Part shown: positions 8,318 to 16,000 of the stretch, piece by piece
Layout of the letters: each line of letters opens with the position of its first letter
How positions within the stretch are numbered: the stretch's first letter is position 1
Source: Armatimonadota bacterium
GTDB lineage: Bacteria > Sysuimicrobiota > Sysuimicrobiia > Sysuimicrobiales > Humicultoraceae
Assembly (NCBI GenBank): GCA_016869025.1
Contig: VGFA01000011.1
Location: forward strand, 1-40,000
Reading direction: 5' to 3'
DNA length: 40,000 nucleotides
Made by a program: the position numbers and the translations under genes
Notes under the pieces: model-generated
The model's input: only the letters and a program-made list of their open reading frames with translations
Database searches by the model: none
Told to the model about the DNA's origin: nothing

Positions 8318-9054
8318 GTGTACCTCCTCTACGTGGACGAGTCAGGGAACCCTGACAATCCGCAGGACAGGCACTTCGTGCTGGGAGGTGCAGCCGTCTT
8401 CGAGCGTCAGACCCTCTTCCTCGCCCAGGATCTTGACGAGACTCAGAGGCGGCATTTCCCCGGTCTGCAGCCCGTGGTGTTCCATGCAGCCGACATTCGC
8501 GCGGGGAGCGGGTTCTGGCGGGCGGTGCCCCAGACCACAAGGCAGGCCGTGCTTCAAGACATCGGCAACGTCATAGCAGGAGCGAAGCGGCCGGGTCTGG
8601 TTCTGTTCGGAGCAGCCATCGAGAAGACCGAGACATCTTCTTGATGCGGCGCAAGAGCGAGTTCGACGACCCTCAGCGCGGGCTGCTTGTCTTCGCCGAG
8701 GGGCGATTCCGCCAGCGTACAAGAGTGTGGGTCAGAGGGTTCCGAGAACTCGGGACACAGTGGGGAGTCCTGGTGAACCTCAGTGATACCCCCTTTTTCG
8801 CCAGTGCAGCGGAGACACGTCTGCTTCAACTCGCGGACTTTGTCTCGCATGCCATCTTCTTGCTCTACGAGAGGCGAGATGCGACGCTCATCGGTCCTAC
8901 CATCAACCGGTTCGACCAAAAGGACGACATCCTTCACGGGCTGGTGCATGTTTCGCGCACATCGTCCACCTGCGAGTGCCCTGCTTGCGCCAGCAGAAGA
9001 GCCCCAGGCTCTCTCGGTACTTGGTTTCGGGCTACCGCCCCCCAGGGGCAGTGA
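8318..9054 (+). pseudogene. DUF3800 protein, disrupted by internal deletion and frameshift
   Basis: The first part (GTG 8318 to the stop at 8644) has the DUF3800 opening YLLYVDESGNPDNP and VLGGAAVFE. It stops shortly after the strand LVLFGAAIEKT. The second part, in another frame from about 8629, holds RDIFLMRRKSEFDDPQRGLL, AAETRLLQLADFVSHAIF and the typical C-terminal CECPACASRR. The linker between the two, normally some 20 residues ending in an RFDxFL-like segment, is mostly missing, so a small deletion as well as a frame change is likely. DUF3800 proteins have an RNase H-like fold and are common in mobile or defence-related islands. Their general function is not established. As it stands the gene probably makes no full product. 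Confidence 0.75.
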
Positions 9055-9099
9055 CAGATGGCTGGCTTGCGGCCGGTTGGCTTGCGGCGGAGGCCGCGC

Positions 9100-9129
9100 T
9101 TGACACCCTTCTTCCGCCCATATTAGACT
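9100..9129 (+). promoter_or_regulatory. rplM-rpsI promoter
   Basis: TTGACA (9100-9105), an 18-base spacer and TAGACT (9124-9129) give a near-consensus promoter 75 bases before the rplM start. Initiation near 9136 would include the hairpin at 9146-9171 in the leader. Confidence 0.7.
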
Positions 9130-9145
9130 AGGCCGTGGCTCGCTC

Positions 9146-9177
9146 GCCGGGTGACCGTCGCGGTCCCCGGCTTTCTT
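9146..9177 (+). terminator. attenuator-like hairpin in the rplM leader
   Basis: GCCGGG-T-GACCG (9146-9157) pairs with CGGTC-CCCGGC (9161-9171) around a TCG loop: eleven pairs with one bulged T. It is followed by TTTCTT, so the form is that of a weak intrinsic terminator inside the leader. Ribosomal-protein operons are often autoregulated by leader RNA; whether L13 binds here is inference. Confidence 0.45.
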
Positions 9178-9203
9178 CGCCAAGACCGGACAAAGAGGGT
9201 TGC

Positions 9204-9632
9204 ATGAAGACCGTCATTCCGACCGCCGCTGAGATCGACCGCCGCTGGCACCTGATAGACGCCGATGGCAGGGTGCTGGGCCGGCTGGCCACGCGCATCG
9301 CTGCGCTGCTGCGCGGGAAGCACAAGCCCACGTTCACGCCGCATATTGACGTCGGCGACTTCGTCGTGGTCATCAACGCCGGCGGCGTACGGCTGACCGG
9401 GCGCAAGCTGCAGCAGAAGCGCCAGTACCGGCACTCCGGCTACCCGGGCGGCCTCAAGGAGATCACCTACGAGGTACTGATGAAGACGCGTCCCGAGCGG
9501 GCGATCACCGAGGCGGTCCGCGGGATGCTGCCCAAGACCCGGCAGGGGCGCCAGCTCATCAAGAAGCTCAAGGTCTACCGGGGCGCGGCGCACCGGCAGC
9601 AGGCCCAGAAGCCGGCGCCGCTGGCCTGGTAG
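9204..9632 (+). CDS. rplM: 50S ribosomal protein L13
   Basis: A 142-residue protein of normal L13 length. Conserved segments include [40 protein letters not shown], the basic [13 protein letters not shown] and [12 protein letters not shown]. It binds 23S rRNA early in large-subunit assembly. ATG 9204 is used because GAGGG lies just upstream and the protein then starts MKTVIPT as in the family; the frame is open further upstream but that part is leader. It is followed after 22 bases by rpsI, the pairing found in nearly all bacteria, and both are likely transcribed from the promoter at 9100-9129. Confidence 0.98.
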   Translation: MKTVIPTAAEIDRRWHLIDADGRVLGRLATRIAALLRGKHKPTFTPHIDVGDFVVVINAGGVRLTGRKLQQKRQYRHSGYPGGLKEITYEVLMKTRPERAITEAVRGMLPKTRQGRQLIKKLKVYRGAAHRQQAQKPAPLAW

Positions 9633-9654
9633 CAGAGGGAGCGAGGGAACCCAA

Positions 9655-10053
9655 GTGGCAGGTGTGCAGGTAGTCGCGATGACGTCAGGCAGCCGCAAAG
9701 CGGCGGTCGCACGGGTACGACTGGTCCCTGGCGCAGGCAGGGTCACGATCAACGGCAAGGAGCTGAATGCCTACTTCCCGACCTCGCCGCTGCAGGTGAT
9801 GGTCCGCCAGCCGCTGTTGACGACGAAGGCCGATGACCGCTTCGACGTGATAGCGAACGTCTCCGGTGGCGGTTTCTCCGGGCAGGCCGGGGCCGTACGC
9901 CACGGCATAGCAAGGGCACTGCTGGAGGCCGACGAGACGCTGCGCCCGGCGATGCGCCAGGCAGGGTTGCTGACGCGGGATCCGCGCGAGAAGGAACGGA
10001 AGAAGTACGGACTCAAGCGCGCGCGCAAGGCCGGTCAGTACAGCAAGCGCTAG
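9655..10053 (+). CDS. rpsI: 30S ribosomal protein S9
   Basis: A 132-residue protein with the S9 hallmarks [50 protein letters not shown] and the basic tail ending QYSKR, whose terminal Lys-Arg reaches the P-site tRNA anticodon. GTG 9655 gives the listed start; ATG 9679 (MTSGSRK) is a shorter alternative closer to the family N-terminus. It completes the rplM-rpsI operon. A GC-rich structured spacer then separates it from cdaA. Confidence 0.97.
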   Translation: MAGVQVVAMTSGSRKAAVARVRLVPGAGRVTINGKELNAYFPTSPLQVMVRQPLLTTKADDRFDVIANVSGGGFSGQAGAVRHGIARALLEADETLRPAMRQAGLLTRDPREKERKKYGLKRARKAGQYSKR

Positions 10054-10064
10054 AGACGGCAAGG

Positions 10065-10121
10065 CCGCCACGACCACCGGTGCCGGCAGTGGGCTTCGGC
10101 CCCGGCCCGCGGGCGTGGCGG
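10065..10121 (+). other. structured spacer between rpsI and cdaA
   Basis: CCGCCACG (10065-10072) is complementary to CGTGGCGG (10114-10121), and inside lies GGGC-TTCG-GCCC (10091-10102), a UUCG-type tetraloop hairpin. It has no following T-run, so it may slow or end transcription only with Rho, or stabilise the rpsI message 3' end. TATATA at 10159-10164 could serve a separate cdaA promoter, but I see no matching -35. Confidence 0.35.
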
Positions 10122-10187
10122 TTCCATCGCACGCACAAGGAGCCCTGTTGGCACTGACTATATAGAGAGCGCCGCGGGTCATCACCA

Positions 10188-10994
10188 ATGCCGATACGAG
10201 CCCTGGACCTCCTGGACATCGCCATCGTGACGGCGTTGATCTATCAGGTCCTGTGGCTCGTGCGCGGGACGCGGGCGGTGCAGCTCTCGACCGGGCTGGC
10301 GGTGCTCTTCGTGGTCTACACCGCCAGCCGGATCCTCAAGCTGAACACGCTACAGTGGGTGCTCTCCTACCTGGGCTTGGTCATCCCGATCGCCGTCCTC
10401 GTGATCTTCCAACCGGAGTTGCGGCGCATGCTAGAGCAGCTCGGCCGCGGCGGGATGTTTGTTTCGGGGTCGGGCCAGGGGTTGGGACGCGAGGAGATGA
10501 TCCGGCTCGTGAACGACGTTGCCAGGGCGTGTCGCGTCCTGGCGACCCGCAAGACCGGCGCCCTGATCGTGTTGGAGCGGCGCACCGGGCTCAGCGACGT
10601 CATAGAGTCGGGCGTCAAGGTTGACGGGCTGGCGTCGGTGCAGTTGTTGATCACGACGTTCTTTCACAACACGCCGCTGCACGACGGGGCCGTCGTGATC
10701 CGAGGTAACCGGCTGATGGCGGCCGGCTGCCTGCTCCCCCTCAGCGAGAGCCCGCTCCTCAGCCGGACCCTGGGCACAAGGCACCGCGCTGCGGTGGGGA
10801 TCAGCGAGGTCACCGATGCCGTGGCGGTGGTTGTTTCCGAGGAGACCGGCTCTATCTCCCTGGCGCGCGACGGCGTCTTGAGGCGCGGGCTGTCCGAAGA
10901 GGAGTTGAAGGTGGCGCTCCTGGGGTTGCTGGCCCACGGCGGACCCCGCGGGCCAGCCCTGTGGCCGTGGCGCAGGGCCCAGGCGAACTCATGA
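10188..10994 (+). CDS. cdaA: diadenylate cyclase CdaA (c-di-AMP synthase)
   Basis: A 268-residue protein condensing two ATP into cyclic di-AMP, the messenger that governs potassium, osmolyte and cell-wall homeostasis. The N-terminus has about three membrane helices (LLDIAIVTALIYQVLWLV; LGLVIPIAVLVIFQPELRRM). The DAC domain follows with the catalytic DGA motif (LHDGAVVIRGNRL, Asp166-Gly-Ala) and the RHR-type motif (GTRHRAAVGISE, about residue 200). Length and layout match CdaA/DacA of Gram-positive bacteria. The stop overlaps the start of the YbbR-like gene by four bases, and glmM follows: the conserved cdaA-cdaR-glmM module in which GlmM and CdaR modulate the cyclase. Confidence 0.97.
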   Translation: MPIRALDLLDIAIVTALIYQVLWLVRGTRAVQLSTGLAVLFVVYTASRILKLNTLQWVLSYLGLVIPIAVLVIFQPELRRMLEQLGRGGMFVSGSGQGLGREEMIRLVNDVARACRVLATRKTGALIVLERRTGLSDVIESGVKVDGLASVQLLITTFFHNTPLHDGAVVIRGNRLMAAGCLLPLSESPLLSRTLGTRHRAAVGISEVTDAVAVVVSEETGSISLARDGVLRRGLSEEELKVALLGLLAHGGPRGPALWPWRRAQANS

Positions 10995-11395
10995 AGGCCC
11001 GTCTGTCCGCGCTGTTTTCCGAGCGCACGCGGCTGCTGCTGCTGTCGCTGGCGATCGCGACCGCGATGTGGCACTACGTGGGAAGCGCGCAGGGCCCCAG
11101 GTCTGAGCCGGCGATGGTGGCCTCGCTGCTCGTCCGCAACGTGGAGGTGACCTTCACGGAGCTGCCCGCCGATCTCGTGGCAACGGCGAACCCGCGAACC
11201 GTGGACCTGGAGATCCGCGGCCCGACCCCGGCCGTCCTGGCGGTGAAGCCCTCCGACGTGCGCGCGATCGCACCCGTGAGTGGTGTCGTGGATGCCGGGA
11301 TGTACCGCGTGACGCTCAATGTGCCGGTGCCACCCGGGGTCACATTAGTCCAGGCATCTCCACCGGTCGTGATGGTAACGATCGCGCGGCCCTAG
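10991..11395 (+). CDS. YbbR/CdaR-like regulator of CdaA, short single-domain form
   Basis: A 134-residue protein starting at ATG 10991 within the cdaA stop (ATGA). One N-terminal membrane helix (LLLLSLAIATAMWHYV) is followed by a single YbbR-type beta domain: VEVTFTELPADLVATANP, VDLEIRGPTPAV, and VPPGVTLVQASPPVVMV at the end. Bacillus CdaR has a helix and several YbbR repeats outside the membrane, so this is a reduced version. CdaR proteins bind CdaA in the membrane and tune its activity. That function is inferred here from the position between cdaA and glmM. Confidence 0.85.
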   Translation: MKARLSALFSERTRLLLLSLAIATAMWHYVGSAQGPRSEPAMVASLLVRNVEVTFTELPADLVATANPRTVDLEIRGPTPAVLAVKPSDVRAIAPVSGVVDAGMYRVTLNVPVPPGVTLVQASPPVVMVTIARP

Positions 11396-11401
11396 AAAGG
11401 C

Positions 11402-12748
11402 GTGGTGCCGTTGAGGCGGCTCTTTGGAACCGACGGGATCCGCGGGGTCGCCAACGCCGACCTCACACCCGAACTGGCGTTTCGCGTGGGCCGCGCGGCC
11501 GGCGCCGAACTGGGCGGCGCGGCCGCGACCTTCATCCTGGGCCGCGACACCCGCCTCTCCGGTCCAATGCTGGAAGCCGCGCTCGCGGCCGGGCTCTGCT
11601 CCGTGGGCGTTCACGTCTGGCTGGGCGGCATCCTGACCACGCCGGCGGTGGCTTACCTGGCACGCGATCTGGGCGCCGCGTGTGGCGTGGTCATCTCAGC
11701 GTCGCACAACCCGGTAGAGGACAACGGCATCAAGCTCTTCGGCGGTGACGGCTTCAAGCTGCCGGACGCGCTCGAGGCCGCCATCGAAGGCCTGCTCGAC
11801 CGCGACGACCTGCCACGTCCCACCGGCACCGCCATGGGGACGATCGAGACTATCCCGGACGGCGTGGACCGCTACCTGCGTCACCTGGCCGGCCTCTCCG
11901 CCGGCGGGCTGGATGGGATGAAGATCGTGGTGGACTGCGCCTTCGGGGCCGCCGTGCGCGTGGCACCGCGCCTGTGGGAGATGCTCGGCGCCGAAGTTGT
12001 GACCCTCCACGGTGAGCCCGACGGATCCCGGATCAACGTCGCGTGTGGCTCCACAGATCTGGGTCCGCTGAGGCAGGCCGTGCTGGCTCATGGCGCCGAC
12101 GTTGGGTTCGCGCACGACGGTGACGCCGACCGGGTGCTGGCCGTGGACGAACTGGGCGAAGAGGTGGACGGAGACGCGCTTATGGGAATCTGCGCGCTGG
12201 ACCGACACCGCCTGGGCAACCTGGCCGGAGGGATCGTTGTGGCCACCGTGATGAGCAACCTGGGGCTGGAGCAACGCCTGGCGCAGGAGGGGATCCGGCT
12301 GGAGCGGGCCCCGGTGGGCGACCGCTACGTGTTGGAGCGCATGCTGGAGACCGGCGCCACCCTTGGGGGCGAGCAGAGCGGGCACCTGATCTTCCTTGAC
12401 CAGGCCACGACCGGGGACGGTCTGGTGACCGCGATCGCGCTGACCAACGTGATGTCCGCGACCGGGCGCCGTCTCTCCGAGCTGCGGGCGGGGATTCCGC
12501 GGCTTCCCCAGGTTCTGGTGAATGTGCGCGTGCGCGCGCGCAACGGCCCGATTGACGCGCCTGAGGTGGAGGATGCCGTGGCCGCGGCCGAGGCCCGGCT
12601 TGCTCCGCGCGGACGCATCCTGGTGAGGCCGTCGGGCACGGAGCCCCTGGTCCGCGTCATGGTCGAGGCCTCCAGCCAAGAGGAGGCACGCGTGGTTGCG
12701 GAGGAAGTTGCCGCGGTGATCGCCAGGCACCTGGGCGTGCCGTCGTGA
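11402..12748 (+). CDS. glmM: phosphoglucosamine mutase
   Basis: A 448-residue enzyme converting glucosamine-6-phosphate to glucosamine-1-phosphate for UDP-GlcNAc synthesis. Visible are the N-terminal RRLFGTDGIRGVAN, the phosphoserine loop VISASHNPVEDNGIKLFGGDG (catalytic Ser about 101), the metal-binding GFAHDGDADRVLAVDE, the sugar loop GGEQSGHLIF, and the C-terminal phosphate-binding RPSGTEPLVRVMVE. Length is normal. GTG 11402 follows AAAGG and lies six bases after the YbbR-like stop; the GTG stop-overlap at 12745 couples it to the next gene. In related organisms GlmM also binds and inhibits CdaA. Confidence 0.97.
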   Translation: MVPLRRLFGTDGIRGVANADLTPELAFRVGRAAGAELGGAAATFILGRDTRLSGPMLEAALAAGLCSVGVHVWLGGILTTPAVAYLARDLGAACGVVISASHNPVEDNGIKLFGGDGFKLPDALEAAIEGLLDRDDLPRPTGTAMGTIETIPDGVDRYLRHLAGLSAGGLDGMKIVVDCAFGAAVRVAPRLWEMLGAEVVTLHGEPDGSRINVACGSTDLGPLRQAVLAHGADVGFAHDGDADRVLAVDELGEEVDGDALMGICALDRHRLGNLAGGIVVATVMSNLGLEQRLAQEGIRLERAPVGDRYVLERMLETGATLGGEQSGHLIFLDQATTGDGLVTAIALTNVMSATGRRLSELRAGIPRLPQVLVNVRVRARNGPIDAPEVEDAVAAAEARLAPRGRILVRPSGTEPLVRVMVEASSQEEARVVAEEVAAVIARHLGVPS

Positions 12749-13521
12749 CGGTTCCGTCTGACGCGGACGTCGCCGTCTTGCGGCGAGAGCTGTTCGGGAC
12801 CCAGGCGCACGACGTGGGGCTGGAGGCGGCGCTGCGGTGGGCGCGCGATCGTATCGCCGCGCGCCTTCCCGGATACGTGGTTACGCTCAACGGCTCGCTG
12901 CTGGTGCAGGCGGCCCGCGATCCGGCGCTCCGTGCGCTGGTAAACGGCGCCGCGCTTGTTACCGCGGATGGGATCGGCGTGATTCTGGCGGCACGGATTC
13001 TGGGAGTGCCGCTTTCCGGGCGCCTGGCAGGGATTGACTTGGCGCTTGCCCTCTGCGCGAGCGCCGCGGCCGCCGAGCACCGTGTCTTCCTGTTGGGGGG
13101 CGCGCCAGGCGTGGCTGAGGCCGCTGCCGCGGCGCTGCGACGGCAGCATCCGGCGCTGCAGATCGTCGGGACCCACCACGGGTTCTTCGAGTCCCAGGAG
13201 GAAGAGGCGGTGCGCTCGCAGATCCGGCAGGCCCGTCCGGATCTCCTGCTGGTGGCGCTGGGCGCGCCGCGGCAGGAGCGCTGGATGCAGCTCCACAGCG
13301 CGGATTTGAGCGTTCCGGTTTCGATCGGGGTGGGGGGCTCCTTCGATGTGCTGGCCGGGCTGGTGCCGCGCGCGCCCCGGTGGATGCAGCGGATCGGTCT
13401 GGAGTGGTTCTACCGGGTTCTGCGCGAACCGCGCAGGTGGAGCGTCGTGCGCACGATACCTCCGTTGTTCTTGATGGCGATTCGCGAGCGCTGGCGGCGC
13501 GCACGGGATCCGCGCGGCTGA
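12745..13521 (+). CDS. WecG/TagA/CpsF family glycosyltransferase (GT26)
   Basis: A 258-residue protein whose GTG start overlaps the glmM stop. GT26 signatures are seen: VVTLNGSLLVQAARDPALR, the acidic ALVTADGIGVILAARILG (the TxADG motif), GRLAGIDLALALC, VFLLGGAPGVAEAA, LLVALGAPRQERWM and VGGSFDVLAGLVPRAPRWM. It ends with a basic, amphipathic tail (GLEWFYRVLREPRRW), which peripherally anchors TagA-type enzymes to the membrane. Such enzymes add ManNAc or ManNAcA to undecaprenyl-PP-GlcNAc in teichoic acid or related polymer synthesis. Placement between glmM and glmS links it to UDP-GlcNAc supply. Exact sugar unknown. Confidence 0.93.
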   Translation: MTVPSDADVAVLRRELFGTQAHDVGLEAALRWARDRIAARLPGYVVTLNGSLLVQAARDPALRALVNGAALVTADGIGVILAARILGVPLSGRLAGIDLALALCASAAAAEHRVFLLGGAPGVAEAAAAALRRQHPALQIVGTHHGFFESQEEEAVRSQIRQARPDLLLVALGAPRQERWMQLHSADLSVPVSIGVGGSFDVLAGLVPRAPRWMQRIGLEWFYRVLREPRRWSVVRTIPPLFLMAIRERWRRARDPRG

Positions 13522-13550
13522 GGCAAGAGCCGCCTACATGGAGGCAGGTT

Positions 13551-15398
13551 ATGTGTGGCATCATGGGCTATGTTGGACCGCATCCGGCCTTGCCCGTCCT
13601 TCTGGATGGGCTGCGGCGGCTGGAGTACCGGGGATACGATTCCGCCGGCGTGGCCCTGCTTGACGGCGACCGCATCGCGGTGCGCAAGGCCGCCGGCAAG
13701 CTGGGCGTGCTCGAAGCGGCGCTGGAGGCCAATCCACCGGCCGGCCGCGTCGGCATCGGCCACACGCGCTGGGCGACTCACGGCATCCCCACCGATGTCA
13801 ATGCTCACCCCCACGGCGACTGCACCGGGCGGCACGTCGTAATCCACAACGGCATCATCGAGAACTACATGCCCCTCAAGGAGCGGCTGGAGGCAGAAGG
13901 CCACCGGTTCCGGTCGGACACGGACACCGAGGTTCTTGCACACCTGATCGAGTCCGCGCATGCGCGGCTTGCGCCCGACCGGCCGGATCGGTTGGAGGCG
14001 GCCGTCAGGGAGGCGTTGCATCAGGCGAAGGGGGCGTACGCGGTCGTGGTGCTGAGCGCGGATCATCCTGATCACATCGTGGCGGTTCGGATGATCAGCC
14101 CGCTCATCATAGGAGTCGGAGACGGCGAGATGCTGCTGGCATCCGACATCCCGGCCCTGCTCCCGCACACGCGCGACGTGGTCGTGCTCGGAGACGGCGA
14201 GGTGGCCGTCATCTGGTCGGACAGGATGGAGATCTCCAACCTGGAGGGGCAGACCATTGATCGCCCGGTTCAGCGCATCACCTGGGACGCGGCGATGGCC
14301 GAGAAGGGCGGGTATGCGCACTTCATGCTCAAGGAGATCTACGAGCAACCGCGAGCCCTGCACGAGACGGTGATGGGCCGGCTCGATCTTGACGACCGGG
14401 TCGAGCTGGATGGGGTTGCGCTTCCCGAGGGATTCGTCGAGCGCCTGGACAAGATCTGGATCGTCGCATGCGGCACGGCCTATCACGCCGGGCTTGTGGG
14501 CCGGTGGACGATCGAACACCTCGCCCGGGTGCCGGTCGAGGCGGACCTGGCGTCTGAACTGCGCTACCGCGATCCGCTGATCGAGGGAGCCACGCTGGCC
14601 GTGGCCATCAGCCAGTCCGGGGAGACGGCCGACACGCTGGCGGCGTCGCGCGAGGCGCGCGCCCGCGGAAGCCGGCTACTGGCGGTGACCAACGTGGTGG
14701 GCAGCACCCTGGCGCGCGAGGCCGACGACGTGCTGTTCGTCCGCGCCGGGCCGGAGATCGCGGTTGCGTCCACGAAGGCCTACACCACAATGCTGGCGGC
14801 GCTGCAGATGCTGGCCGTTGACCTGGGCGTGCGCCGGGGGACGCTCTCGCGTGGGCGTGCGTCGGCGCTGATCGCCGGGCTGCGCCATCTCCCCGTGCTG
14901 GCGCAGAAGGTCTTTTCCGATACGACCCAGGTGGAAGCCCTGGCCCAACGCCTCGCCGCGGCCGAGCACGCGTTCTTCATCGGCAGGGCGCTCGACTACG
15001 CGGTGGCCATGGAGGGTTCGCTCAAGCTCAAGGAGATCTCTTACCTGCACAGCGAGGCGCTGGCCGCCGGCGAACTCAAGCACGGCACATTGGCGTTGGT
15101 CACGCCCGAGACCCCGGTCTTTGCCCTCGTGACGCAGCGCGCGGTGTTCGAGAAGACGGTCTCGAACATCCAGGAGGTGCGCGCCCGCGGCGCGGAGGTG
15201 ATCGCCGTCGCCTTCGACGACGACCGCGAGATAGGCCGGTACGCCGACACCGTGTTGCGCATTCCTTCCGTGGATGAGATCCTGGCGCCGGCGCTGGCGA
15301 TCATTCCGCTCCAGTTGTTTGCCTACCACGTGGCCGTGCTGCGCGGCCACGACGTTGACCGGCCGCGTAACTTAGCGAAGAGCGTGACGGTCGAGTAG
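13551..15398 (+). CDS. glmS: glutamine-fructose-6-phosphate aminotransferase (isomerizing)
   Basis: A 615-residue enzyme making glucosamine-6-phosphate from fructose-6-phosphate and glutamine. ATG 13551 follows GGAGG and yields the catalytic Cys directly after the initiator Met (MCGIMGYVG). The glutaminase domain (1-240) shows [21 protein letters not shown] and [11 protein letters not shown]. Two SIS domains follow: [13 protein letters not shown] and [10 protein letters not shown] near residues 305-360, then [24 protein letters not shown] and the C-terminus [12 protein letters not shown]. Its product feeds GlmM, so the two enzymes frame the GT26 gene. The gap to the upstream gene is only 29 bases, too short for a glmS ribozyme. 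Confidence 0.98.
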   Translation: MCGIMGYVGPHPALPVLLDGLRRLEYRGYDSAGVALLDGDRIAVRKAAGKLGVLEAALEANPPAGRVGIGHTRWATHGIPTDVNAHPHGDCTGRHVVIHNGIIENYMPLKERLEAEGHRFRSDTDTEVLAHLIESAHARLAPDRPDRLEAAVREALHQAKGAYAVVVLSADHPDHIVAVRMISPLIIGVGDGEMLLASDIPALLPHTRDVVVLGDGEVAVIWSDRMEISNLEGQTIDRPVQRITWDAAMAEKGGYAHFMLKEIYEQPRALHETVMGRLDLDDRVELDGVALPEGFVERLDKIWIVACGTAYHAGLVGRWTIEHLARVPVEADLASELRYRDPLIEGATLAVAISQSGETADTLAASREARARGSRLLAVTNVVGSTLAREADDVLFVRAGPEIAVASTKAYTTMLAALQMLAVDLGVRRGTLSRGRASALIAGLRHLPVLAQKVFSDTTQVEALAQRLAAAEHAFFIGRALDYAVAMEGSLKLKEISYLHSEALAAGELKHGTLALVTPETPVFALVTQRAVFEKTVSNIQEVRARGAEVIAVAFDDDREIGRYADTVLRIPSVDEILAPALAIIPLQLFAYHVAVLRGHDVDRPRNLAKSVTVE

Positions 15399-15446
15399 GG
15401 AGGAAGGGGCGCCGGGTCGAACCGGTTTCCCCGCGGGGGTGCGCAG

Positions 15447-15623
15447 ATGGCGATTGACGAGGGGTTCCTGCAGGTGCTGGCGTGTCCTGTGGATCACGCG
15501 GCTGTTGTGCGCGACGGCGATCGCATCGTTTGCACCGCCTGCGGGCGCCGGTATCCGATCCGGCAGATCGAAGGCGCGGAGATCCCCATCATGCTGGCCG
15601 ACGAGGCGGAGCTGCCGGGATGA
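15447..15623 (+). CDS. Trm112-like small zinc-ribbon protein
   Basis: A 58-residue protein. It has the Trm112/YcaR layout: FLQVLACPVDHAAVV, then RIVCTACGRRYPIRQIEG, then IPIMLADEAEL. The second half keeps CxxC followed by RxYPI and the IPxML motif. In the first half the usual CPxC is CPVDH, so a His or Asp replaces the second Cys. Bacterial members are small partners or stability factors of methyltransferases and are often found beside lipid A or cell-envelope genes; the partner here is unknown. The start is ATG 15447, and its stop overlaps acpS (ATGA). Coding potential is supported by the conserved motif and the coupling. Confidence 0.8.
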   Translation: MAIDEGFLQVLACPVDHAAVVRDGDRIVCTACGRRYPIRQIEGAEIPIMLADEAELPG

Positions 15624-16000
15624 GGGTGCTCGGACTTGGTACCGACATGGTCGAGGTGGATCGAATCGAACGCGCGGTCGCTCGATGGGGTGAAGCGTTC
15701 GTTTGTCGCATCTACACGCCATCAGAGATCGAGCGCGCGCGGCCCCTGCTGGTCCGCGGGCCGCGGCTGGCGGCGCGCTTCGCGGCCAAGGAGGCGGTGA
15801 TGAAGGCCCTCGGTGTCGGCCGGCGGGGGATGGCGTGGCGCGAGATCGAGATCGTAAACGACGATCAGGGACGGCCGCTCGTGCACCTGCACGGCGGTGC
15901 GCGCCGGATCGCAGACCAACAGGGCGTGGTCAGCGTGTTGGTCACGCTCGCCCACACGCACGACCACGCCGTGGCCAGTGCGGTGGCGTTGGGCAACTGA
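15620..16000 (+). CDS. acpS: holo-[acyl-carrier-protein] synthase
   Basis: A 126-residue phosphopantetheinyl transferase that moves 4'-phosphopantetheine from CoA to acyl carrier protein, activating fatty-acid synthesis. The two conserved motifs are present: GLGTDMVEVDRIERA at the N-terminus (Mg2+-binding Asp) and RFAAKEAVMKALGVG in the middle (Glu and Lys). The C-terminus VLVTLAHTHDHAVASAVAL is the trimer-interface strand. ATG 15620 overlaps the stop of the Trm112-like gene. The neighbours nnr and alr further on reproduce the acpS-nnr-alr order of Bacillus and relatives, here interrupted by about 350 non-coding bases. Confidence 0.96.
   Translation: MRVLGLGTDMVEVDRIERAVARWGEAFVCRIYTPSEIERARPLLVRGPRLAARFAAKEAVMKALGVGRRGMAWREIEIVNDDQGRPLVHLHGGARRIADQQGVVSVLVTLAHTHDHAVASAVALGN

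Noticed and set aside
13521-13551. glmS ribozyme upstream of glmS
   Set aside because: The intergenic gap is only 29 bases; the ribozyme needs about 150.
15411-15430. CCGGGTCGAACCGG hairpin with a T-loop-like GTTCGA on the minus strand
   Set aside because: No acceptor stem, D-arm or anticodon arm can be assembled around it, so it is not a tRNA.
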